From positions 59,493-123,492 of the forward strand of contig DLKC01000068.1 of the NCBI GenBank assembly GCA_002478885.1: a stretch of 64,000 nt of DNA. The letters are read 5' to 3'. The stretch is from Chitinophagaceae bacterium UBA7600. GTDB taxonomy: Bacteria > Bacteroidota > Bacteroidia > Chitinophagales > Chitinophagaceae. Position numbers and translations under genes: made by a program. This document shows, in pieces, positions 26,224 to 36,060 of this stretch (its first letter is position 1; each line of letters begins with the position of its first letter). The notes under the pieces were generated by a model, which saw nothing but the letters and a program-made list of their open reading frames with translations, was not told the origin of the DNA and searched no databases.

Positions 26224-26243
26224 CTTGCGTCGCACTCTTGTGC
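26224..26243 (+). repeat. Dispersed repeat arm, plus orientation
   Basis: CTTGCGTCGCACTCTTGTGC with outer flank GGCATCGTTC and a TCCCGG box at 26193. It lies between serC and the DUF1015 gene; with the minus arm at 27608 it brackets serC. Confidence 0.9.
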
Positions 26244-26295
26244 AGCAAATCATTGGTCATCAAATAACAGGATATTGAAATTACTCTAATTACGA

Positions 26296-27366
26296 TCAGG
26301 CGTACTGATCGTTAAACGATTTCATAAGGTCGCAAATAGCCTGAACGCTGCTTAATGGCAAAGCGTTATACATACTTACCCTTAAACCGCCCACGCTCCT
26401 GTGTCCTTTAACACCAACCATGCCATTTTGCTTGCAAAGATCTGCGAACAGTTTTTCATGCTCCGGCTTGCTTGTTGTAAAAGTCGCGTTCATCAGGCTA
26501 CGGTCTTCTGTGGCAACAATTGGCCTGAAGGCAGCCAACGAATCCAGTGTATGATAAAACAGGTTAGCTCTTTCGTGTGTGCGCTGTTCCATTACCGCGA
26601 GGCCACCTTCTTTTTTAATCCATCTTAATGTGAGAAGGGCCACATACACGGCAAATACAGGGGGGGTATTTAATAAAGAATCGGCCTCAATATGATTCCT
26701 GTAATCCATTATCGCGGGAATCGGGCGTTTTATTTTACCTAATATGTCTTTTCTAACCACAACTATGTTTACGCCTGCTGCACCCATGTTTTTCTGGGCG
26801 CCTGCATAGATCAGAGCCAGTTTGCTATAATCAAAACGGCGGCAGAATATATCACTACTCATGTCAGCTACGAGCGGCACGTCTGTTTCAGGAATATGGT
26901 GCCACTGCGTGCCTTCCACGGTATTATTTGTGGTGTAATGCAGGTATGTGGCATCAGCAGGTATGCTGAAATCTTTTACGATGTAAGAGTGGTTCCTGTC
27001 TTTGGATGAAGCTACTACGTAAACATTCCCAAAAAGCTTGGCCTCTTTTATGGCTTTGGTTCCCCATATGCCGTTGTCGCAGTAGGCTGCAGTATCATTA
27101 TTGTCGAGCAAGTTCATAGGAACCTGCATAAACTGTGTGGAAGCGCCACCATGGAGAAACAGCACTTCATGTTCATCGCCCACCTGCATGAGTTCTTTTA
27201 TTAAAGCCCTTGCTTCAGTAATCACTTCGCCAAACCATTCGGTACGATGTCCTATTTCGAGTATGGATAAGCCAATATTATTAAAGTCAAAAATTGCAGC
27301 TGCAGCCTGTTCCAACACCTCCTTTGGCAATATGGAAGGGCCTGAATTAAAATTGTGCATCTTCAT
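26296..27366 (-). CDS. serC: Phosphoserine aminotransferase
   Basis: A 356-residue PLP aminotransferase that makes 3-phosphoserine from 3-phosphohydroxypyruvate and glutamate; it also serves PLP synthesis in some bacteria. The opening MKMHNFNSGPS is the family N-terminus, LHGGASTQF binds the cofactor phosphate, and Lys192 in YAGAQKNMGAAG is the Schiff-base lysine. The C-terminal GHRSVGGLRVSMYNAL is the substrate-binding segment. The ATG at 27366 is chosen over a TTG at 27378; 27360 is also possible. serA and serB are not in the window. Downstream are DUF1015 and a TPR gene on the same strand. Confidence 0.95.
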   Translation of the reverse strand: MKMHNFNSGPSILPKEVLEQAAAAIFDFNNIGLSILEIGHRTEWFGEVITEARALIKELMQVGDEHEVLFLHGGASTQFMQVPMNLLDNNDTAAYCDNGIWGTKAIKEAKLFGNVYVVASSKDRNHSYIVKDFSIPADATYLHYTTNNTVEGTQWHHIPETDVPLVADMSSDIFCRRFDYSKLALIYAGAQKNMGAAGVNIVVVRKDILGKIKRPIPAIMDYRNHIEADSLLNTPPVFAVYVALLTLRWIKKEGGLAVMEQRTHERANLFYHTLDSLAAFRPIVATEDRSLMNATFTTSKPEHEKLFADLCKQNGMVGVKGHRSVGGLRVSMYNALPLSSVQAICDLMKSFNDQYA

Positions 27367-27413
27367 ATATCCACCCAATTAAAGCTGCAAAATAAAGGAA
27401 TTGTAAAGAAAGC

Positions 27414-27433
27414 ATTGTTAATAACAATTGTTA
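27414..27433. promoter_or_regulatory. Overlapping palindromes upstream of serC
   Basis: ATTGTTA-A-TAACAAT (27414-27428) and the perfect 12-bp palindrome TAACAATTGTTA (27422-27433) overlap, 48-67 nt upstream of the serC start. This looks like a regulator-binding site, but the regulator is unknown. The rest of the 400-nt divergent gap to glpK shows only the degenerate repeat arm at 27608. Confidence 0.35.
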
Positions 27434-27607
27434 GTAGACGCACTCCGGAAAAAGTTTTCACCTTTTGAAGCTTAGCAGATTTTGAAAATACTTTTAATGG
27501 CGCTGCAAAAGAACGGTTTTAAGGCCTGCAATCCTATATGAGGTGATTTACAAATCTCATTGATTACTGTCAGAGAGCAAGCTGTATTTGCTGCAGTACG
27601 GCCCATA

Positions 27608-27627
27608 GCTGAAATGTGCGACGCAAG
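27608..27627 (-). repeat. Degenerate dispersed repeat arm, minus orientation
   Basis: TGTGCGACGCAA matches class B and is followed by the standard outer flank GGAACGATGCC and then AGCCCGG at 27648. The GTAC end is lost. It lies in the serC-glpK divergent gap. Confidence 0.7.
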
Positions 27628-27733
27628 GAACGATGCCACCCGCCGTATAGCCCGGTACAAAAAGTAAAAATTGTTGAACGAAGGAGCTATTTTTTGCGCG
27701 AAATACTTCGCCAAAAACGCAGAATAAGAATAA

Positions 27734-29269
<1,536 letters not shown>

Positions 29270-29327
29270 TTTTATTGATCAATAAGTTCTTTTTTGGAAC
29301 CCGGCTTCGATAAAAAACCCGGCTTCC

Positions 29328-29347
29328 GTTGCGTCGCACACTTGTGC
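29328..29347 (+). repeat. Dispersed repeat arm, plus orientation (class B)
   Basis: GTTGCGTCGCACACTTGTGC lies in the glpK-glpD gap, preceded by ACCCGGCTTC. Confidence 0.9.
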
Positions 29348-29494
29348 TGAGCAATAAATGGCGGCCAAACAACATAATGCACAAGTTTGGTTTATATATT
29401 TTAACAACGGTGTTTATCATATACAAAAAATAAGCAACACAATAACAGCAGTTAAGTAATATTACTGCGCATATTTTATACTGAATAAACTTTT

Positions 29495-30988
29495 ATGAAT
29501 AGGGATGCAATGCTGCAACAGATTAGTGCTGTTGAAGAATGGGACATAGTAATTATTGGCGGTGGCGCTACTGGTTTAGGAACAGCGCTGGATGCAGCAT
29601 CAAGAGGCTACAAAACTTTGTTACTCGAACAATATGACTTTGGCAAAGGCACCTCCAGCCGTTCTACCAAACTAGTGCATGGCGGTGTAAGATACCTTGC
29701 ACAAGGCAACATAAAACTCGTTCGTGAGGCATTACGCGAAAGAGGATATCTTTTAAAGAATGCACCTCATATAACTACAACTGCGGCTTTCGTTGTACCC
29801 GTTTACAGCTGGTTTGAAAAAATGTATTATGGTATCGGCCTCAAGATATACGATCTGTTATCAGGCAAATTAAGCCTTGGCAAAACAAAAATGCTGAATA
29901 AGGCAGAGGCGAAGAATTATCTTCCGGGCATCAACGATGAAAAACTAAAGGGAGGCATTCTCTATTACGATGGTCAGTTTGACGATACAAGGCTTGCGAT
30001 CGATATTGCCGCAACTGCTGCAAAACACGGAGCTGTGCTATTGAATTATTGTTGCGTTACAGGGCTCGCAAAGAAAGGTAAAACAATAGATGCAGTTTCA
30101 TTCACCGATACTGTTCACAATAGTAAGTATACCGTAAAGGCAAAGGCAGTAATTAATGCAACCGGCGTTTTTACTGATACAATTCTCAGGTTAGATGAAC
30201 CCGAAAACCCTGAACTAGTGGCACCATCACAAGGCATTCACCTTGTGGTAGAAAAAAAGTTCTTTCCTGGTAGTGCTTCCATGATGATTCCAAAAACGAC
30301 CGATGGAAGAGTTCTGTTCGCCGTCCCCTGGCACAACAGTGTTGTGCTTGGTACCACCGATACAGCCGTAAGCAAAGTTTCCATAGAACCGGTACCCCTT
30401 GAAGAAGAGATTCAATTTATTTTAGCACACGCCAACCTCTACCTGGAAAATCGCATTAACCGTTCAGACGTAAAAAGCATTTTTGCAGGTCTGCGACCAT
30501 TAGTTAAAAAGCAGGATTCAAAAAGCACTTCACTGCTAAGCAGAGACCATACTATTATTGTTTCAAAGTCAAATCTTGTTACCATAACGGGTGGCAAGTG
30601 GACCACCTACCGAAAAATGGCAGAAGATGCATTAGACAATGCTGTCTTTGCGGCGAAACTTACGAAGGTAAAATGCATTACCAGTGAAATTGCGATTGCT
30701 GCGAACTTGCCTGCTTACAAAGACCAATCGGGAGAAAGATTTATTCATCAGTCGTTTAGCCTGAGTGAGTCAGAAATAAAATGGTTTGTTGAGCATGAGA
30801 TGGCAATAACTGTTGAAGATATCCTTGCAAGAAGAACAAGACTACTGTTTTTAGACGCAGCTGCCGCGAAGGAAGCTTCACCATTTGTAACAGCGATAAT
30901 GGCTAAATTATTAAAGCGAAATAGTGAATGGATAGAGGAACAGGTTAACTCATTCTCAAACCTGGCAAGTCAATATAGCCTGGTGTGA
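29495..30988 (+). CDS. glpD: Aerobic glycerol-3-phosphate dehydrogenase
   Basis: A 497-residue FAD-dependent enzyme that oxidises glycerol 3-phosphate to dihydroxyacetone phosphate and passes electrons to the quinone pool at the inner membrane. The dinucleotide fold is VIIGGGATGLGTALDAASRG (residues about 19-38). The DAO-superfamily motif GTSSRSTKLVHGGVRYL follows. The C-terminal cap includes TITGGKWTTYRKMAED. Length is slightly below the E. coli enzyme, typical for Bacteroidota. It follows glpK and is 39 nt before glpF, so glpD and glpF are very likely one transcript. Confidence 0.95.
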   Translation: MNRDAMLQQISAVEEWDIVIIGGGATGLGTALDAASRGYKTLLLEQYDFGKGTSSRSTKLVHGGVRYLAQGNIKLVREALRERGYLLKNAPHITTTAAFVVPVYSWFEKMYYGIGLKIYDLLSGKLSLGKTKMLNKAEAKNYLPGINDEKLKGGILYYDGQFDDTRLAIDIAATAAKHGAVLLNYCCVTGLAKKGKTIDAVSFTDTVHNSKYTVKAKAVINATGVFTDTILRLDEPENPELVAPSQGIHLVVEKKFFPGSASMMIPKTTDGRVLFAVPWHNSVVLGTTDTAVSKVSIEPVPLEEEIQFILAHANLYLENRINRSDVKSIFAGLRPLVKKQDSKSTSLLSRDHTIIVSKSNLVTITGGKWTTYRKMAEDALDNAVFAAKLTKVKCITSEIAIAANLPAYKDQSGERFIHQSFSLSESEIKWFVEHEMAITVEDILARRTRLLFLDAAAAKEASPFVTAIMAKLLKRNSEWIEEQVNSFSNLASQYSLV

Positions 30989-31027
30989 TAAAAGTAAATA
31001 TTTTTTAAATCTCATAAAACCAAAAAT

Positions 31028-31738
31028 ATGACTCCATTCATTGGTGAATTCATCGGCACAGCACTAATAATTATTCTCGGCGATGGCGTAGTGGCGAATG
31101 TTATTCTCAACAAAACAAAGGGTAATAACGGAGGCTTAATAGCAATCACTTTTGGATGGGCTATTGCAGTATTTGTGGGCGTGTTTGTTTCCGCATCTTC
31201 CAGTGGGGCACATTTAAATCCGGCAGTAACTATTGCTCTTGCGTATGCCGGGAAATTCAGTTGGGCAAATGTTCCGGCATATTTGCTGGCGCAGTTTGCG
31301 GGAGCAGCTTCGGGAGCAGTTATCGTTTGGCTCGCTTATAAAAATCATTTCGATGAGACCAAAGACGGCGATGTAAAGCTTGGGGTATTTTGTACGGCGC
31401 CTGCGATACGCAATTCAGTAAATAATCTAATAACGGAAATTATTGGAACCTTTGTCCTTGTTTTCGGCGTCTTATTTATTACAGCGCCTTCAAGCTCTCT
31501 AGGTTCACTCGACGCATTACCTGTTGCACTAATTGTTCTGGGCATAGGTCTTAGCCTTGGTGGGCCAACGGGATATGCAATCAACCCAGCCAGAGACCTT
31601 GCTCCCAGAATAATGCATTTTATATTACCAATAAAAAACAAACGCGACAGTGATTGGAGCTACAGCTGGGTTCCGGTATTGGGGCCTATTGCGGGGGGAT
31701 TACTGGCTGCTATTATTTTTCATCTTGTAGCTGCATAG
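31028..31738 (+). CDS. glpF: Glycerol uptake facilitator (aquaglyceroporin)
   Basis: A 236-residue inner-membrane channel of the MIP family with six transmembrane helices. The two pore half-helices carry NPA boxes: SGAHLNPAVTIAL near residue 66 and GYAINPARDLAPRI near residue 183. The Asp after the second NPAR is characteristic of glycerol-conducting members rather than water-specific aquaporins. It sits behind glpK and glpD, which supports glycerol transport. The protein is somewhat shorter than E. coli GlpF, with no missing core part seen. Confidence 0.95.
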   Translation: MTPFIGEFIGTALIIILGDGVVANVILNKTKGNNGGLIAITFGWAIAVFVGVFVSASSSGAHLNPAVTIALAYAGKFSWANVPAYLLAQFAGAASGAVIVWLAYKNHFDETKDGDVKLGVFCTAPAIRNSVNNLITEIIGTFVLVFGVLFITAPSSSLGSLDALPVALIVLGIGLSLGGPTGYAINPARDLAPRIMHFILPIKNKRDSDWSYSWVPVLGPIAGGLLAAIIFHLVAA

Positions 31739-31980
31739 GTTCAGGCTTTTCTAACAGCAGCTAGAAGAAATAAACTGTCAAAAGTCATTGATAATGTGGA
31801 TGCATAATTAGCGATATGTATTTCCAAAAGTCATATTGTGTCTTATACGGATATATTAATGACTGATAGTTGTTAAAAGACAATTTCATGTTACTACTTT
31901 TATAGTCCAATATCCAGATGGAAATCCATCACTATCCAATATCCAAAAAAGAAACTTCCCCAAAAAGGAATTTGGCCCTA

Positions 31981-32006
31981 AGCCCTGAGCATTCAGGGCT
32001 TTTTTC
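31981..32006 (+). terminator. Terminator after glpF region
   Basis: AGCCCTGA (31981-31988) pairs with TCAGGGCT (31993-32000) around a GCAT loop, followed by six T. It is 240 nt past glpF. The remaining part of the 775-nt gap (31739-32513) is AT-rich with an 11-nt direct repeat TCCAATATCCA at 31906 and 31935; no gene was seen, and the 400 nt upstream of the next gene are probably a promoter region. Confidence 0.8.
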
Positions 32007-32513
32007 TTTGATATGGAAAGATTCTCTTAATTTCAATTTTATTAATCCTTTATTCTTTTTTTAAAGACCACTTGTAACCCTCTCCTCTTAAGCACATTTT
32101 TTATTCTTTGAAACTCGATAAAATTTTCCATGATTGCGGTTTGCATCTTTTATGTGCATACTTATACAAACCGTTAAAATAAATAAATTTTGTTTTGTTA
32201 ATCAGGAGATTATGAGTTAGTAAAAATTCGTGCTGCTTCCCTTTTTTTAAAAAACAGTTTTTTTAGCTTGTGTTCACGCCAATCATTTTAAATAAATGAA
32301 CCTACCCATTTTTTACAAAAAGTAAAATACCCTTAAAAAATTATATTTCAAAAGCTATGGCTTGATTTTTGGCTTTTTACAAACTGCCAAAACATTGCTT
32401 TTAAAGCGCAAATTTTTTTTAGAAATTTTAATCAGCATATCACAACAATTTAAATGGTATTATTTTCCGATGGCAGGAATAAATCTAAATTTTACCTGAC
32501 CAATATCCATTTT

Positions 32514-35500
32514 ATGAAGAATCGTGCAGGGCAATTTATTGCCGCGATGTGCTTGCTTGCCGTTATCTCAGCAAAAGCACAAACAGTATCCCAGGTATTT
32601 TCCAACTCAGGAATTTGGGCAGATTATGGAGTACCTGTTAGCCCAAAAGTGTATCCCGAGTTCAAAGGAAGGCTTGTTAATATTAGCTGGTCTGATTTTG
32701 AAGTTGCACCGAATGTTTGGGACTGGACAGTGTTTGACAAAGACATCAATGATCATATTGCCGACAGTATGCCAATCATATTTCTTGTGTATACAAGAAT
32801 GAATGCGCCGGACTGGATATTTTCAAACGGTGTTCCTAAGGTAAATGAGACTAACGCTTCCGGCACATCCATTGGCTATTCACCTTATTACCTAGACTCC
32901 GACTACAATGTTTACTTTAAAAGAATGATTACAAAAGTGCGTGAGCATGTGCAAGCTTATCAACCTTCCATAAGAAATAAGATAATCGGTGTCCAGGCAT
33001 GTTTCGGAAGTACTGGTGATCAGATTGCCTACAAAGGCACTGTTTCAAAACAATACGAAATAACCGAAGCTCAATTCGACAGCCTGTTTAAGGTGTACTC
33101 ACTATACTATTATAACGAATATAAAAATCTTACGCCAAAGATCACTATGCTTAGTAACCCGGATTACCAGGATCCGGGTCAGCAATATTGGCTGGTTGAC
33201 AATTGTCCGGGTAGCTGGACAAAATGCGGAACCATGGGAAAGGGCTTTCAGCTGAACATGGAGTCTGATAAACGTTCATGGTTGTTCGATATTATGAATT
33301 TGCCATGGGCCGGCAGTTACATAAAATCAAGATCAGAAATATGGGGAGACCAGTTGAATGCTGGATGGTGGACAAAAAACAACTACAAAGGAATGTTCGC
33401 ATTAATGAGTTATTGCATTTATTGGGGAATGGATTGGCCTAATGAAACTACAGATATAATTCAGGACCCTAAATACGACTCTGCTTTTAAATTTTTCAAT
33501 AAATATGCCGGCCAGAAAGTTCCGGCGCTGGCGAAAAACGCAGTTTGCGTTTTGAAAGATGTGCTTGACGCGGCTGATGCCGTTCGGTTTCCCGAAGGTA
33601 CTTACGGTACACTTGACAGAAACAACAAGCCCAGGTATACCAATATTTATAACAGCTTTGCGGCCTATGGTGCCAAACTTGAAGACCTTTCAGTGGTAAA
33701 CGGAAGTGAATTCGATTGCCTCTCCGCAAGCGGCATAAATGATGTTGGCTGGCATCTCTTACCAGGAAACTATGAAAGATTTTTAGTTCAAATTGATGGA
33801 AACAGTACCAGCGCAGGTTATTGGAATGTTGATGCTGCGCATCCCGATGTAATGTTTGGCAGGTTTGCAAGAGGCTTCGATCTTGCGAAAGGAAAAGATG
33901 GCCTGTACTTTAATGTCGAAGATGCTTTTCTTCAAAGTAACGCCCTAAACAGTAAGTACCCGGTAACTATCGAAGTTACTTACTATGACAGCGGTACGGG
34001 TAGCTGGCAACTTTATTACGATGCGCAGTTAGCGGCCAACAAGGCCTCTATAAAGGTTACCTGCGCAAATACCAGGACCTGGAAAAAAACTACAGTCACA
34101 TTAAACGATGCTTACTTTGGTAACAGGTGCACGAAAAACGCGGATTTCTTTATAAAAAATGCAGGCACTGCCAATGTAATATTCAGCATGGTAGAACTAT
34201 CCAGACCTCAACAGTCGGCGCTTGGATATATCACTTCTCCCATTGAAGCCTTTGATACAGTATGTCTAAATTCTGTTAACGCTCCAAAAACTTTTGTGCT
34301 TAATGCTTCTGGTTTAAATGGTACAACTGTGCAGGTAGGCCCATTGAATGGATTTACTTTTTCCAGTGCCAGTGAAGGCACTTACAGTAATTCTTTGAGC
34401 TACATAAACTATGGAACAGCTATCAACGCTACAGTTTATGTGAAAATCGTTACAAATGCCGAAGGAAATTTTTCTGGCTATATCCCTGTCAGCGGTGGTG
34501 GTGTTGCTACAGCCAATGTTCATATAGTAGGTATGGTACTAAATACGAGTCCTGTATTAAACGCGAACGTTACCACCATAAGTTGTTACAACAAAAAGGA
34601 TGGCGCTATCGATCTGCAACCGTCAGGAGGGTTGGGGCCATTTACATTCACATGGAGTAATGACGTTCAGCAGTTTTGGAGTTTATCTTCTGAAGACCTC
34701 AGCGCTCTGCAAGTTGCCAACTACACAGTTTCGGTAAACTCTTTTGCCGGCTGCGTTGCTTCAAAAACATTTAGCATAACACAACCCGATATACTTGTAA
34801 CAAGTGTCGCCGTTGACAGCGCTATTAAATGCAAAGGCGGTAGTACTACTCTTAAGGTATCGGCAACAGGAGGCACCCTACCGTATACCGGTGTAGGAAC
34901 CTTTTTTGTAACATCCGGATTTAGAACATATACAGTTACCGATGCAAGGGGCTGTCTCGATCCGCAAGGGTACACAGTCGCTGCAGGAACGATATCGGCC
35001 CCATCAAAACCGTCCGGAATCAGTGGTCCATCGTCTGTAAAGAAAAATCAGGCGGGCATTATTTTCTCCGTTAATTCGCCGAACAGTTCTTATGTGTATT
35101 TATGGACGGTTCCATCGGGCGCAGTCATAACCGCGGGGCAAAACACATCCTCCATTACAGTAACATGGGGCATATCGTCCGGCAGTGTAACGGTAAAAGC
35201 ACAAAACAGTTGCGGAACCTCCGCAAGCTTTTCAAAATCCATCACCGCTACCGCGCTGCTTAACCTGCAAATGGCCAACAGCAGCAGCATAGAAATTGCT
35301 AACGATGCAAGCAAACATTTGATAGTAATGCCAAATCCAGCAAGAGATGTTGCCACCATACAATTCTACGCTGAGGCTGCATTTGCTTACCGGATCGAAA
35401 TTGCTGATATACGCGGCAAAATATTACGGGTGCAAAAGGGTAATGCCACGGAAGGAACTAACGTGCAACGCATCAATGTTCAAAGTCTTACGCAGGGAGA

Positions 35501-35564
35501 ATATTTGATCAACATCATCAACGATCGCGGCCAAAAACAAACAAGTACCCTCATTAAATTCTAA
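32514..35564 (+). CDS. Secreted glycoside-hydrolase-like multidomain protein, copy 1
   Basis: A 1,016-residue secreted protein and close paralog of the next gene. Residues 1-23 are a signal peptide. Residues about 30-380 resemble a (beta/alpha)8 glycoside hydrolase: GRLVNISWSDFEVAPNVWDW is like the Trp-x-x-Glu-Pro opening of GH42-type barrels, and KSRSEIWGDQLNAGWW is a candidate acid-residue segment. A second beta-rich domain (residues about 410-560, including YWNVDAAHPDVMFGRFARG) resembles a carbohydrate-binding jelly roll. Then come an SprB-like repeat (CYNKKDGAIDLQPSGG ... SITQPD), a PKD-like domain with WTVPSGAV, and a T9SS type A tail. The substrate is unknown and no CAZy family can be named. 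The ATG at 32514 begins the signal peptide. Confidence 0.82.
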   Translation: MKNRAGQFIAAMCLLAVISAKAQTVSQVFSNSGIWADYGVPVSPKVYPEFKGRLVNISWSDFEVAPNVWDWTVFDKDINDHIADSMPIIFLVYTRMNAPDWIFSNGVPKVNETNASGTSIGYSPYYLDSDYNVYFKRMITKVREHVQAYQPSIRNKIIGVQACFGSTGDQIAYKGTVSKQYEITEAQFDSLFKVYSLYYYNEYKNLTPKITMLSNPDYQDPGQQYWLVDNCPGSWTKCGTMGKGFQLNMESDKRSWLFDIMNLPWAGSYIKSRSEIWGDQLNAGWWTKNNYKGMFALMSYCIYWGMDWPNETTDIIQDPKYDSAFKFFNKYAGQKVPALAKNAVCVLKDVLDAADAVRFPEGTYGTLDRNNKPRYTNIYNSFAAYGAKLEDLSVVNGSEFDCLSASGINDVGWHLLPGNYERFLVQIDGNSTSAGYWNVDAAHPDVMFGRFARGFDLAKGKDGLYFNVEDAFLQSNALNSKYPVTIEVTYYDSGTGSWQLYYDAQLAANKASIKVTCANTRTWKKTTVTLNDAYFGNRCTKNADFFIKNAGTANVIFSMVELSRPQQSALGYITSPIEAFDTVCLNSVNAPKTFVLNASGLNGTTVQVGPLNGFTFSSASEGTYSNSLSYINYGTAINATVYVKIVTNAEGNFSGYIPVSGGGVATANVHIVGMVLNTSPVLNANVTTISCYNKKDGAIDLQPSGGLGPFTFTWSNDVQQFWSLSSEDLSALQVANYTVSVNSFAGCVASKTFSITQPDILVTSVAVDSAIKCKGGSTTLKVSATGGTLPYTGVGTFFVTSGFRTYTVTDARGCLDPQGYTVAAGTISAPSKPSGISGPSSVKKNQAGIIFSVNSPNSSYVYLWTVPSGAVITAGQNTSSITVTWGISSGSVTVKAQNSCGTSASFSKSITATALLNLQMANSSSIEIANDASKHLIVMPNPARDVATIQFYAEAAFAYRIEIADIRGKILRVQKGNATEGTNVQRINVQSLTQGEYLINIINDRGQKQTSTLIKF

Positions 35565-35586
35565 GACAAAAATTTTTTTTCATCAT

Positions 35587-35618
35587 AGCCCTGCAATATT
35601 CTTTTGCAGGGCTTTTTT
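35587..35618 (+). terminator. Terminator after copy 1
   Basis: AGCCCTGCAA (35587-35596) and TTGCAGGGCT (35604-35613) form a perfect 10-bp stem with a 7-nt loop and a T-run, 22 nt past the stop. Confidence 0.9.
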
Positions 35619-35664
35619 GCTACTAGATTTTTTTGTTACCGGCTGCAACAATAAATCATCGTTC

Positions 35665-35778
35665 CTTGCGTCGCACTCTTCAAGGTTCTAAATGCGGCGG
35701 AGCAACATAGCCTGATGTTTTACCGGCTGCCTCGTTATTGCTCAATAACGAAACTGCGGTACAAGTGTGCGACGCAAC
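35665..35778. repeat. Facing pair of dispersed repeat arms
   Basis: Truncated left arm CTTGCGTCGCACTCTT at 35665-35680 has lost its GTGC end; class B right arm GTACAAGTGTGCGACGCAAC is at 35759-35778. ACCGGCTG lies outside left (35638) and GCCGGGT outside right (35801). It occupies the 496-nt gap between the two paralogs; the last 280 nt of that gap hold nothing I recognise except a possible promoter region. Confidence 0.9.
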
Positions 35779-36060
35779 GAAAGCTTAGAAATGGTGCCTC
35801 TGCCGGGTCAATAAATATTCCCTGCACCATGTACCGCCGAAACCGCTGTAGACAATGCACGACAAGAACATGCGTGCATTTCATTACATACAATCAAATC
35901 ATAGTTCTATTTTTTGTGCATACAACCCGCAGTTACTTTGTGTTTGCAAAAAATTGAGGTTAGAAATATGCCTGAATGGAGCCACAGCAAAACTACTTTT
36001 TAGTTGCGCGGTTTACTCCAGGTTTCTTTTCGAAAATTCAATACCTAAAATCCAGTGATC

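Noticed and set aside
31739..32513. Search for a tRNA or small RNA gene in the 775-nt gap
   Set aside because: No cloverleaf or conserved RNA motif was seen; only a terminator, a short direct repeat and AT-rich sequence.
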